Below are positions 8,448 through 17,241 of a stretch of 64,000 nt of DNA, one piece after another. The notes under the pieces are model-generated. The model was not told the DNA's origin. It ran no database searches and saw only the letters and a list, made by a program, of their open reading frames with translations. Location: positions 12,763 to 76,762 of the forward strand of contig CAYTHO010000016.1 of the NCBI GenBank assembly GCA_964437595.1, given 5' to 3'. Source of the DNA: DSYU01 sp964437595 (GTDB lineage Bacteria; Chloroflexota; Anaerolineae; Anaerolineales; Anaerolineaceae). A program made the translations under genes and the position numbers. Positions within the stretch are counted from its first letter, which is position 1. Every line of letters begins with the position of its first letter.

Positions 8448-9287
8448 ATGAAAACAGGAAAGATGAAACCTCCAAAGTATTTTGTTCTGATTATCTGTTT
8501 ATGCCTGGCAGGAGTTGTTTTAACCGGTTGCACAGCCGTATCAGGAACACAGGCCACCCCTATCCCGACACTACCGGGCTGGGAGCTGGATTGGCATGAC
8601 GAATTTGATAAAAAAGTAATTGATCCCGCCAATTGGACATATGACCTGGGTGGCGGCGGATGGGGAAATGGCGAGGCGGAATATTACACATCCCGCACTG
8701 AAAACGCGCGGATTGAAAACGGTAACCTGGTCATTGAAGCCCGCCAGGAGAAATACGAAGGCTCCTATTACACCTCGGCCCGCTTAAAAACACAGGGATT
8801 GCAGTCGTTTCAATATGGGAGAGTCGAAGCCCGGCTAAAAGTGCCCGCCGGAGCGGGTTTATGGCCCGCGTTCTGGATGCTCGGGGCGAACTTCAACGGA
8901 AACAACTGGCCCGATTGCGGCGAGTTAGACATCATGGAATATATCGGCAAAGAGCCCGATTTGATTATGGGAACGATGCATGGCCCCGGCTATTCCGGAG
9001 CGCTGGGTAGAACGAAGTGGAACCGGCAGAAATACAATATTGCCGATGATTTCCACACGTATGCCATTGAATGGGACGCTAACCAGGTAAGCTGGTTTTA
9101 CGATGGCACGAAATACAACACCATTACGCGCGCTGACCTTGGTGATCGGAAATGGGTCTTTGACCAGCCCTTTTTCATCATCCTCAACCTGGCGGTCGGC
9201 GGGCAGTTGCCCGGACCGGTGGGTATAAACACGACCTTTCCGGCCCAACTTTTGGTTGATTACGTTCGCGTTTACCAGCATGAGTAA
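8448..9287 (+). CDS. secreted GH16 endo-beta-glucanase lipoprotein (laminarinase/lichenase type)
   Basis: Glycoside hydrolase family 16, 279 residues (274 if the ATG at 8463 is used; ribosome-site evidence does not decide). The N-terminus is a lipoprotein signal with lipobox LTGC (Cys28), so the enzyme should sit on the outer face of the membrane. The catalytic signature is GELDIMEYIG, with nucleophile Glu159, Asp161 and acid/base Glu164. The flanking WPAFWM and the C-terminal DYVRVYQ are typical of the family. The uninterrupted E-L-D-I-M-E with Met suits beta-1,3-glucanases (laminarinases). The importer before it and the phosphorylase after it point to beta-glucan use. Exact linkage specificity cannot be read from sequence. 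Confidence 0.92.
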   Translation: MKTGKMKPPKYFVLIICLCLAGVVLTGCTAVSGTQATPIPTLPGWELDWHDEFDKKVIDPANWTYDLGGGGWGNGEAEYYTSRTENARIENGNLVIEARQEKYEGSYYTSARLKTQGLQSFQYGRVEARLKVPAGAGLWPAFWMLGANFNGNNWPDCGELDIMEYIGKEPDLIMGTMHGPGYSGALGRTKWNRQKYNIADDFHTYAIEWDANQVSWFYDGTKYNTITRADLGDRKWVFDQPFFIILNLAVGGQLPGPVGINTTFPAQLLVDYVRVYQHE

Positions 9288-9368
9288 TTTGCCGGGCCTA
9301 GTAGCTTCTGTGAAAAGTTACTTTCGGCGAATTACTTAGCAAGCAATTCAAGCTAAGGAAGAACGAGA

Positions 9369-12300
9369 ATGATGACTCCCCAACCGATTTTTATTGGCGA
9401 TACGCCACAAAAGCAAGCTGAGAAAGCCGTCGAGGGAGGCTACGTTACGCTTCTCGGTGAGCCCTTCTACCAAATCCGCAACTACGATGCGATGGAGCCG
9501 TTTTTCATGAGCCTCGTCAGCAGCTCGGACCACTGGCTCTTTATCGCCTCGACAGGTGGAATTTCGGCTGGGCGGGTCAGCGCGGAGCAGGCACTTTTTC
9601 CCTATTACACGGTGGACAAGCTTACCGAGAACAGCGAGACCAGCGGCCATAAAGCCATTCTGATCGTCCGTCACGCGCATCGGAGGAGTCTCTGGGAGCC
9701 GTTTTCAGACCGGCAGCAGGGCAGCTATGCGATTGAGCGGAGTCTCTATAAAAATTCAACCGGGACAGCGGTGGTTTTTGAGGAAAACAATCTTGACCTC
9801 GGTCTAGTCTACCGTTACGCCTGGCGCACCAGTGAGAAGTTCGGCTTCGTCAAAACTTCTTGGCTGGTCAATTCTGGAGATACCTCCTGTCAGGTTGAAA
9901 TTCTGGATGGGATTCAAAATATCCTGCCAGCCAACGTAGTAATGGTCACCCAGAACACCTTCAGTTCGCTGTTAGATGCTTATAAACACAGCGAACTGGA
10001 CCCTGAAATCGGATTAGCTATCTTTACCTTAAACTCTACGCTGACCGACTTAGCAGAACCCAGCGAGTCACTGCTGGCGACCACCGTTGCACAAGTGGGT
10101 TTGCAACAGCCCGACTACCTGCTGTCCTCCGTCCAGCTTGACCGTTTCCGCGCTGGCAAAGGGATTACCACCGAAACCGAAGTTCGCGGGCGGCGTGGCG
10201 CGTATTTTACCTACGCAAAGATCATCCTAGCCGATCACGAAGAGCGTTCCTGGCATTTCATTATCGATACCGGACAGGATGCTGCCGCGGTAGTTCAAAC
10301 AACCCGCTGGCTGCACGGCGAACCACCTGCCCTGCTGCGGGAGCTGGAAGAAGATATCGCCGCCGGCCAATCTCGATTATGGAAAATTGTCGCCAGCGCG
10401 GATGGCGTCCAGCTTTCCAGCAATTCGCTGATCGCAGCCCACCATTTCGCCAATGTAATGTTCAACGTAATGCGCGGCGGGATTTTTACCGACCAGTACT
10501 GGATTCAGTCTAAAGATCTGGTTGAGTTTGTTTCAGCCCGCAACCGCCCGGCTCTTCAAGCCCATCCAGATTTCTTTACCGGCCTGCCGGACACAATCCA
10601 CCTATCGGAACTGCTCACCCGCGCAGAAGCATCTGGCTCACAAGATTTGCTGCGCCTGTGCTACGCCTATTTACCGCTGACCTTCAGCCGCCGGCACGGC
10701 GACCCCAGCCGGCCCTGGAACCGCTTCGCCATCAACATCAGGCAGTCGGATGGCTCACAGAAACTGGACTATGAAGGCAACTGGCGGGATATCTTCCAGA
10801 ACTGGGAGGCGCTGGCATACGCTTATCCTGAATTTGTCGAGAGCATGATCAGCACCTTCTTGAATGCCACCACGGTGGATGGCTACAACCCCTACCGCAT
10901 CACCCATTACGGCGTCGATTGGGAGGTTCCAGAACCCGGCAACCCCTGGGCAAATATCGGCTACTGGAGCGACCACCAGATCATTTACCTGCAAAAGCTT
11001 ATGGAAATCAGCGCGATGTTCCATCCCGGAAAGCTGCAAGCATTTCTTGACCGGCCAATGTTCAGTTCTGCCAACGTACCTTACCGGATCAAGCCCTACG
11101 CGGATTTGCTCAAAGATCCTTACAACACGATCGACTTCGATTGGGATCTGGAAAGGCAGGTAGAAGCCAGGGTCAAGGAATGGGGCACAGACGGGAAACT
11201 GGTCCTTACGAAAGATGGGCAGGTGCTGAAGGCTCCGCTGGCCGAAAAACTGCTCACCCTGCTGCTTGCTAAACTGTCCAACCTGGTGCCGGAAGGCGGC
11301 GTCTGGATGAACACCCAGCGCCCGGAGTGGAATGATGCTAATAATGCCCTGGTTGGCAAAGGTCTCTCCGTGGTAACGCTGTGCTACCTGCGGCGCTTTA
11401 TTGCCTTTTACCTGGACTTGTTTAAGAAAAACGGGCCAGAAGATATCCATATTAGTGTGGAAGTGCAGCGGTTTTACCAGAATGTAGCAGAAATTCTCAA
11501 TCGCTATGGCTCGAATCTGCAAGGCGCTTTTACCGATGAACAGCGCTGGAACATGATGGATGATTTAGGCCAGGCCAGCAGCGACTACCGCTGGAATTTC
11601 TACAATACAGGGATTTCAGGGAATACAACTGTGCTTCAGGCTGCGGATATTGTCCATTTCCTCGGCCTGGCGCAGCGGTATATCGAGCATTCGCTGCGCG
11701 CCAATCGTCGAGCCGACCATCTTTACCATGCTTACAACGTTCTGCACCTGGATCGAAACTGCGCTGAAGTCAGCCATCTCTACGAGATGCTCGAAGGTCA
11801 GGTTGCCATCCTTTCTTCTGGCCTGCTCGGCGCGGAGGAATCCCTGGATCTACTGCAGAGCTTGCGCAGCAGCGCGCTGTATCAGGCCAGCCAGAACAGC
11901 TACATCCTGTACCCCGATCGGGAAATGCCCGGCTTTCTGAAGAAGAACAGCATCCGCCAGGATCAGGTGAGTGATCTTATCCTGCCACGCACGCTTATTG
12001 AGGATCGCGATGGCTCACTTTTCACCCAGGATGCCAATGGCGTCTATCACTTTAACGGTCGTGTCCGCAACATCAAAGATATCAACCGGGCACTCGAAAC
12101 CCTGAAACGCAACCCGCGCTATACCCAACTGGTGGGGACCGAGGAGGAGCGCATCCGGGCCCTGTTTGAAGAGACGTTCCACCACAATGCGTTTACCGGG
12201 CGCTCAAGCACATTCTTTGCCTATGAGGGCCTGGGCAGCGTTTACTGGCACATGGTGGCCAAGCTACTACTGGCCGCGCAAGAGACTGCGCTGCGCTTCC

Positions 12301-12815
12301 GGCATTCACCCTGCGCCCCGGCCTTGATGGAACGGTATCAAGATATCCGCCAGGGCCTTGGATTCAACAAATCGCCCGCTGAATTCGGCGCCTTCCCGAC
12401 CGATCCCTATTCGCATACACCTAAAGGTCAGGGCGCGAAGCAGCCCGGCATGACTGGGCAGGTCAAAGAGGAAATCCTGACCCGCCAGATTGAGCTGGGG
12501 TACACGGTTGAAAACGGGCAACTGAAATTCAATCTGCTGATGTTCGACCCAACCGAGCTTCTTGCAGCGCCGTTCACGTTTTCCTACCTCGATGTAACCG
12601 GACAGGAACAGGAAATTGATTTAGAGGCAGGCTCGTTAGCTTACACCATCTGTCAGACTCCCGTTATCCTCCAGGCCGGAGAGCGAGCGGGCATTACTAT
12701 CCATTTTACTGACGGAAGCCTGCAAAATAGCGCAGGGTATAGGCTGGACAGCATCAACAGCCGTCATCTATTCCTGCGAGACGGGAGAGTGCGTTATTTA
12801 ACTTTATTCCTTTAG
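9369..12815 (+). CDS. GH94-clan-like oligosaccharide phosphorylase, probably GH161 (beta-1,3-oligoglucan phosphorylase)
   Basis: A 1,148-residue cytoplasmic protein with no signal peptide. Length and motifs (GNWRDIFQNWEAL, GYWSDHQIIYL, YRYAWRTSEKFGFVKTS) match my recollection of the GH149/GH161 beta-1,3-glucan phosphorylases, which share the alpha-barrel fold of GH94. The N-terminal third looks beta-rich, the middle carries the barrel motifs, and a short beta-rich tail follows residue 1,060. Catalysis would be phosphate attack on a beta-1,3-glucosidic bond, giving glucose 1-phosphate. The secreted GH16 enzyme directly upstream and the sugar importer make laminari-oligosaccharides the natural substrate. 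Family assignment is from memory of conserved motifs, not from a search; GH149 or an undescribed relative remains possible. Confidence 0.6.
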   Translation: MMTPQPIFIGDTPQKQAEKAVEGGYVTLLGEPFYQIRNYDAMEPFFMSLVSSSDHWLFIASTGGISAGRVSAEQALFPYYTVDKLTENSETSGHKAILIVRHAHRRSLWEPFSDRQQGSYAIERSLYKNSTGTAVVFEENNLDLGLVYRYAWRTSEKFGFVKTSWLVNSGDTSCQVEILDGIQNILPANVVMVTQNTFSSLLDAYKHSELDPEIGLAIFTLNSTLTDLAEPSESLLATTVAQVGLQQPDYLLSSVQLDRFRAGKGITTETEVRGRRGAYFTYAKIILADHEERSWHFIIDTGQDAAAVVQTTRWLHGEPPALLRELEEDIAAGQSRLWKIVASADGVQLSSNSLIAAHHFANVMFNVMRGGIFTDQYWIQSKDLVEFVSARNRPALQAHPDFFTGLPDTIHLSELLTRAEASGSQDLLRLCYAYLPLTFSRRHGDPSRPWNRFAINIRQSDGSQKLDYEGNWRDIFQNWEALAYAYPEFVESMISTFLNATTVDGYNPYRITHYGVDWEVPEPGNPWANIGYWSDHQIIYLQKLMEISAMFHPGKLQAFLDRPMFSSANVPYRIKPYADLLKDPYNTIDFDWDLERQVEARVKEWGTDGKLVLTKDGQVLKAPLAEKLLTLLLAKLSNLVPEGGVWMNTQRPEWNDANNALVGKGLSVVTLCYLRRFIAFYLDLFKKNGPEDIHISVEVQRFYQNVAEILNRYGSNLQGAFTDEQRWNMMDDLGQASSDYRWNFYNTGISGNTTVLQAADIVHFLGLAQRYIEHSLRANRRADHLYHAYNVLHLDRNCAEVSHLYEMLEGQVAILSSGLLGAEESLDLLQSLRSSALYQASQNSYILYPDREMPGFLKKNSIRQDQVSDLILPRTLIEDRDGSLFTQDANGVYHFNGRVRNIKDINRALETLKRNPRYTQLVGTEEERIRALFEETFHHNAFTGRSSTFFAYEGLGSVYWHMVAKLLLAAQETALRFRHSPCAPALMERYQDIRQGLGFNKSPAEFGAFPTDPYSHTPKGQGAKQPGMTGQVKEEILTRQIELGYTVENGQLKFNLLMFDPTELLAAPFTFSYLDVTGQEQEIDLEAGSLAYTICQTPVILQAGERAGITIHFTDGSLQNSAGYRLDSINSRHLFLRDGRVRYLTLFL

Positions 12816-13045
12816 TTGATAAACAACAGAGAGATCTGCTGGAATTCAAGCCGGAGGAGCTTTCCAAAATTTATCCGTCTTATCAATAATTACTCCACCA
12901 AAGCAGGTAAGACCTTACTAAAATGCAAAGTCATTATTTTCCTTGTCTAGTTACCGGAAAGCATGTAAAATCGAACGTAAGCAAGGTTTGATCCTTAAAA
13001 ATAGCTCAAAACAGCCAGCAAACCGAGTTGGTTGCTGAGAATTTC

Positions 13046-13279
13046 GATCCCGCGATCATTCCCGCGATATCAGGAATGCGTTTCTTCAAGATGGAGCAAT
13101 GCCCGTCGCTCCCGCTCGACACAAGAATCTGTTCAAAAACGAACAGATTTTTTGTTTTTAACTTCTGTTACAACAATTTGTTGTTTGCAAAATGCAATAA
13201 AATCACATTTTTTTATACAAGCTTTCATTCAACCCAGATCGCGGGAACGATTACTTTGGTAGATATAGATCCCGCGATC
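13046..13279. repeat. inverted and direct GATCCCGCGAT repeats bounding about 230 bases
   Basis: GATCCCGCGATC occurs at 13046-13057 and again at 13268-13279. ATCATTCCCGCGAT (13055-13068) is the inverted complement, with one mismatch, of the sequence at 13238-13251. The segment between is A+T-rich and holds a terminator-like hairpin. It could be a small non-autonomous mobile element or a regulatory array; no terminal duplications were established. Confidence 0.5.
13126..13158 (+). terminator. Rho-independent terminator
   Basis: A perfect 9-bp stem (AATCTGTTC and GAACAGATT), a 6-base loop, then a T-rich tail (TTTTTGTTTTT). It is far (about 310 bases) from the phosphorylase stop and may belong to the surrounding repeat element instead. 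Confidence 0.75.
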
Positions 13280-13549
13280 CAGAACTAGACACACTCCCTA
13301 TCTATTGTTTGTAGACAGTCGAGCAACTTCTTGCCCGGCGCTTACTTATTACTGTCATCTTTGCCCTTAACCTACGATTCATCAAACTACGTGGAAGTGT
13401 AAAAACACCCTTTTGTTGTACAATGGTTTCATCATCGGTGGATATAGCCGCTTCCCAAGAAATTCAAATTGGGTGAATGGGCCTTAATCCCAAAATGTTT
13501 GGCTAGTTACTGTGTTGGGCATGCGGCTTCAACAGAATGAGGTGGAAAA

Positions 13550-14113
13550 ATGCAAATCCTCACCCTATGTGGAAGTCCGAGAAGAAGAGGAAATACATCC
13601 ACAGTATTATCGGCTTTTGAGGGGTTGGCAAGTCAAAATCACGCTGTTGAGCGCGTCGATATTGTTGCCCACAACATTAAAGGATGTATTGGTTGCGACA
13701 ATTGCCAGAAAGATATTTCCAACCCGGCATGTATTCAAAAAGATGATATGAAAAATCTACTTCAAAAGATTATCGCGTCCGATCTAGTGATTTATGCGGC
13801 GCCCGTTTATGTATGGGATTTTCCCGCTCAAATGAAAGCAGTAATTGATCGGCACTATTGCCTCTTGAAATGGAAGAGCGGAAAAAACATATCTCTTGTC
13901 GAGAATAAAAAAACGATGTTGTTGGCTACCTGCGGGGGAGACGCAGAAAATAATGCTGATTTAATCCGGCAGATATTTGAAAGGGAAATGAAGTATTTGC
14001 ATTGCCAGATTGTTGGGGAATTTGTCGTTCCCGATTGTACCTTACCATCGAATTTAGGTGCAATAAAGGATGAAATGGCGGCTAAGATGAACGGCTCTGT
14101 CTTAAGTACATAA
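13550..14113 (+). CDS. NAD(P)H-dependent FMN reductase, flavodoxin fold
   Basis: A 187-residue protein of the flavodoxin-like NADPH-dependent FMN reductase family. The N-terminal strand and phosphate loop are visible (ILTLCGSPRRRGNTS), followed by the iron-sulfur-flavoprotein-like cysteine motif GCIGCDNCQK with a further Cys, and the flavin-site motif YAAPVYVWDFPAQMK. A good ribosome site (GAGGTGG) precedes the ATG. It lies 63 bases upstream of the LuxR regulator gene on the same strand. A second, distinct member of this fold lies at 40526, also beside LuxR-type sequence and the small MPEY-family protein, so flavin reductases recur in this gene set. Electron donor and acceptor are unknown. 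Confidence 0.85.
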   Translation: MQILTLCGSPRRRGNTSTVLSAFEGLASQNHAVERVDIVAHNIKGCIGCDNCQKDISNPACIQKDDMKNLLQKIIASDLVIYAAPVYVWDFPAQMKAVIDRHYCLLKWKSGKNISLVENKKTMLLATCGGDAENNADLIRQIFEREMKYLHCQIVGEFVVPDCTLPSNLGAIKDEMAAKMNGSVLST

Positions 14114-14176
14114 TATAGGCCTCACCTCCTCGATACCTTCTAAACCACGTTAAAATCCACGAGTTGAGTTCGACAT

Positions 14177-16891
14177 ATGCAAACAACCCACTCACTCATC
14201 CTTACCAAACTGCGCCTGCCTTTTACCCGTTCAGAGCTGGTTACGCGACCATGGCTCCAGGAAAAGATAGCGCAAGGGCTGAGCGGCCCGCTGACACTGA
14301 TCACTGCGCCGGCTGGGTTTGGCAAGACCACCTTGCTGGCATCGTATATTGCCGGTTCTGGGATGCCGGTAGCCTGGCTGTCGCTCGATAAAAACGACAA
14401 TCAGGAAGGACGCTTTCTGAACTACCTGGCGGCGGCTTTGAATGAGGCTGACCATGCAATTGGAAGCAAAGCTGTCCAACTGTTAGCTTCAGCCCAGCCG
14501 GCGCAAGCGGAAGTGGTCCTGACCAGCCTGATTAACGACTTGGATCGCACGGACACGGAGATCGTGCTGGTGTTGGACGACTATCATTGCATCAGCAGCC
14601 AGGCTGTGCATGATATAGTGAGTTTTTTCCTCGAGCACTGTCCGCGCACATTCCATTTGGTGATAGTAACCCGTTCGGATCCCCCGTTACCTCTGGCCCG
14701 TTTGCGCGCCCAGGGTCTGATGACGGAGCTTCGCACCGCCGACCTGCGTTTTTCCAAAACCGAGGCGGCGCAATTTCTGAACGATATCATGGGGTTCCAG
14801 CTGGATACAGGATCAATCGCTGTGCTTGAAAATCGCACGGAAGGCTGGATCGCCGGTTTGCAAATGGCAGCGCTTTCGTTGCACAATCGTGAAAATGTAT
14901 CTGAATTCATCGAAGGCTTTTCAGGGACCAATCGTTACATCCTGGATTACCTGTTGGAGGAAGTTCTCACCCGCCAACCGCAAGAAATTCAACGCTTTCT
15001 TTTGTACACATCGGTTCTAGAACGTTTGACTGCTCGACTGTGTGATTATCTTCTGGAAGTAAATGAAACGGCCAAACCCGGCGGCGATGACACACCTCAC
15101 TCGGACGTGCCTTCCAACCACCTATCTACGTCTGTTTTGGCGTACCTGGAACGGGCCAATCTCTTCCTGACGCCCCTGGATGATGAGCGGACCTGGTACC
15201 GCTATCATCACCTCTTTACTGACCTGCTGCGCGCCCGGCTGCACCAGGTCCAACCCAACCTGATCCCTTTGCTACATATCCGTGCTGCCACCTGGCTGAA
15301 GCGAGAAGGACATATCGCTGAAGCGATTCACCATCTTTTCGCTACCGATGAGATGGATCAGGCAGCGGCGCTGATCGAGCATTACGGTCCTGAACGCTGG
15401 TCAGAAAGCGATCCTTCGATTTTGCAGATGGCAGACAATCTCCCTTATGAGATGGTCCTTGAGCGGCCAAAACTGGCCCTGCACCAGATCTGGCTTCTGA
15501 TCATCCAGGGGCGAATCGAAAGAGCCTTGCGGTTATTGAACGACCTGAAGCAAAAACTTACTGCTACAGACCGCGAACCTGAACAGGGCTGGATGCAGAC
15601 CATCATCACGGTGGCACTGGATTTTCTCTCTCCACCAGGAAGCACTGCTAGCCCTTTCCCCGATTACCAGCGAGTAGAAGAGATTCCTACCGAAGAACGA
15701 ATCCTCCGTAGCGCTGCTGATTTTCTCTATGTGATGACCCTGGGGAGACAGGGAGAACTGGATCAGGCAGTGGAAATTGCTGTCGAGTGCATCCAGAGGG
15801 AAAAGATCCACCCCGGAACGCTGGCGATCCACTCACTGGCCCCCTTCCTGACCCGGGGTTACCTGATGCAAGGTCGTCTGCATGCAGCTGCCTCCCTGTG
15901 TCGCGAAATTCTGGAGCCCTTGGTGAGGGATCCCCGATTGATTGATACGACTGGCAGCGTAAAGATCGATCTGGGCGAGGTTTTATGCGAATGGAATTGT
16001 CTGGAAGAAGCCGAGCAGTATATTCGAGATGGCCTTCAGGATAATGAATCCTGGCGCAATATTATGACAGATGGTTTCGGGTTGGTAGCCCTGACTCGCG
16101 TTCTTCAGGCGCAAGGAGATTATGCTGAGGCCATGCAGACAGCAGAGAAGTTCGAAACCCGTCTGGCAGCGCATTCCTGGCCACGTGAATTCGACGAGGA
16201 TTTCCACACCCTGAAAGTTCGCGTACAGGTAGCCAGCGGCGATCGGCAAGCTCCTTCCCAATGGGCCGATCAGCTCGAACTTAGCCAGGATTTTGACCTC
16301 CATAAGGAACGTTATCAGATGACCCTGGCGCGCATCCGCCTGGCGCAAGGCAGATACCATGAAGTGGAAAATTTGCTTACCGGGGAGGCACCCCCGGCCG
16401 GGGCTGGCAGCCAGATCACCAGAGAACTGGAATTTCGTTTGCTTTTAGCTGTCGCAATCGCCAGGCAAGGACGCCTGCCAGAAGCATTTGAACTGATCAA
16501 ATCTTGTCTCGTGATGGCCGAGCCAGAGGGGTATATCCGCATCTTTTTAGATATCGGGGAACCGGTTCGGGAATTGCTGGCCGCTTACCTGCAATCAGCT
16601 ACGCCTGAGCATGCGCTTTACGCTCAGAAAGTGATGGGTGCGTTTCCACCTACCCATCCAGGAACTTCCCCCCTCTCTCGGTCATTCGGACTGGTCGAAC
16701 CGCTCACAGAGCGCGAATTGGAAGTGATCCAGCTCCTGGCGCTGGGCAAAACCAATACGCAGATCGCCCATCAGTTGATCATCGCTTCGGGTACTGTCAA
16801 AGCCCACGCGGCCAGCATTTACCGAAAGCTCGACGCCGCCAACCGGACCGAGGCAGTTGCCCGCGCCCGCGAATTGGGCATCCTCCCTTAA
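14177..16891 (+). CDS. MalT-like LuxR-family ATP-dependent transcriptional regulator
   Basis: A 904-residue LAL-type (large ATP-binding LuxR) regulator. Walker A APAGFGKTT (44-52) opens a STAND-type NTPase; VLVLDDYH is the Walker B; a long helical TPR-like sensor region follows; and the C-terminal 65 residues form a LuxR helix-turn-helix (LTERELEVIQLLALGKTNTQ). In family members an inducer or protein partner drives ATP-dependent oligomerisation and DNA binding. A fragment of a paralogue's C-terminus occurs at 40225-40389. Both are followed by the same conserved intergenic block and then flavin/small-protein genes, so this protein plausibly regulates those genes. Confidence 0.92.
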   Translation: MQTTHSLILTKLRLPFTRSELVTRPWLQEKIAQGLSGPLTLITAPAGFGKTTLLASYIAGSGMPVAWLSLDKNDNQEGRFLNYLAAALNEADHAIGSKAVQLLASAQPAQAEVVLTSLINDLDRTDTEIVLVLDDYHCISSQAVHDIVSFFLEHCPRTFHLVIVTRSDPPLPLARLRAQGLMTELRTADLRFSKTEAAQFLNDIMGFQLDTGSIAVLENRTEGWIAGLQMAALSLHNRENVSEFIEGFSGTNRYILDYLLEEVLTRQPQEIQRFLLYTSVLERLTARLCDYLLEVNETAKPGGDDTPHSDVPSNHLSTSVLAYLERANLFLTPLDDERTWYRYHHLFTDLLRARLHQVQPNLIPLLHIRAATWLKREGHIAEAIHHLFATDEMDQAAALIEHYGPERWSESDPSILQMADNLPYEMVLERPKLALHQIWLLIIQGRIERALRLLNDLKQKLTATDREPEQGWMQTIITVALDFLSPPGSTASPFPDYQRVEEIPTEERILRSAADFLYVMTLGRQGELDQAVEIAVECIQREKIHPGTLAIHSLAPFLTRGYLMQGRLHAAASLCREILEPLVRDPRLIDTTGSVKIDLGEVLCEWNCLEEAEQYIRDGLQDNESWRNIMTDGFGLVALTRVLQAQGDYAEAMQTAEKFETRLAAHSWPREFDEDFHTLKVRVQVASGDRQAPSQWADQLELSQDFDLHKERYQMTLARIRLAQGRYHEVENLLTGEAPPAGAGSQITRELEFRLLLAVAIARQGRLPEAFELIKSCLVMAEPEGYIRIFLDIGEPVRELLAAYLQSATPEHALYAQKVMGAFPPTHPGTSPLSRSFGLVEPLTERELEVIQLLALGKTNTQIAHQLIIASGTVKAHAASIYRKLDAANRTEAVARARELGILP

Positions 16892-16901
16892 TCCCCACAC
16901 A

Positions 16902-16951
16902 TACATAACCCTATAAATAACCCCCGGATATCCCATTTGGCGGATGTGGGC
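16902..16951 (+). promoter_or_regulatory. conserved intergenic block, copy 1 (candidate LuxR target/promoter)
   Basis: Downstream of the LuxR stop lie ATAACCC repeated 12 bases apart, then ATATCCC and TTGGCGGATGTGGGC. The same order occurs at 40404-40455, after the remnant LuxR tail and ahead of another flavin/small-protein set. Conservation between two otherwise diverged intergenic regions suggests a binding site or promoter for the small-protein gene that follows. Confidence 0.5.
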
Positions 16952-17000
16952 TGCCTGGCCATGCGTTAAGCTATAGGCAGATAGCATCAAGGAGGTTGTC

Positions 17001-17225
17001 GTGCCAGAATACTACGCGATTAAAGTCAAGGGACATCTGGATCAACGCTGGTCGGATTGGTTCGCAGGCCTGGAACTGAAACACCTGGAAGGCAATGAGA
17101 CTCTGCTTTCTGGCTTGCTCCCCGACCAGGCCGCTCTTCATGGCCTGCTAGAGCGCATCCGTGATCTCAATTTGACCTTGGTTTCAGTAACCAGTGATCG
17201 CCCCTCCACGAAAAAATCAGAATGA
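17001..17225 (+). CDS. conserved small protein of unknown function (MPEY family), copy 1
   Basis: A 74-residue acidic cytoplasmic protein with no signal or membrane segment, preceded by AAGGAGG. Its paralogue at 41482 shares the frame MPEY..IK.KG.LD..W.DWF.GL and the strongly kept stretch DQAALHGLLERIRDLN. I recall similar small hypothetical proteins in Chloroflexota and Actinomycetota (a K-V-x-G-H-L-D motif, then D-Q-A-A-L-H-G-L-L), none with a known function. Here it sits between a LuxR regulator and an NmrA-like NAD(P)-binding protein; the paralogue sits between a flavodoxin-fold oxidoreductase and ApbE. An accessory role with redox proteins is inference. Confidence 0.85.
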   Translation: MPEYYAIKVKGHLDQRWSDWFAGLELKHLEGNETLLSGLLPDQAALHGLLERIRDLNLTLVSVTSDRPSTKKSE

Positions 17226-17241
17226 GAGGATATAGAACACA

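Larger units (their letters stand above)
12816..13549. other. 734-base intergenic stretch with a terminator and inverted repeats
   Basis: No convincing gene. Small open frames at 13028-13288 lack ribosome sites and family resemblance. Present are the terminator at 13126-13158 and the repeat structure at 13046-13279, both listed separately. The rest is A+T-rich sequence between the carbohydrate locus and the flavin/LuxR locus. Confidence 0.6.

Noticed and set aside
10755..11522. 255-codon minus-strand frame inside the phosphorylase gene
   Set aside because: Shadow of the plus-strand coding sequence with no recognisable domain.
13028..13288. Small plus-strand open frames in the 12.8-13.5 kb intergenic region
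   Set aside because: No ribosome site, no homology, and they cross the inverted repeats and a terminator hairpin.
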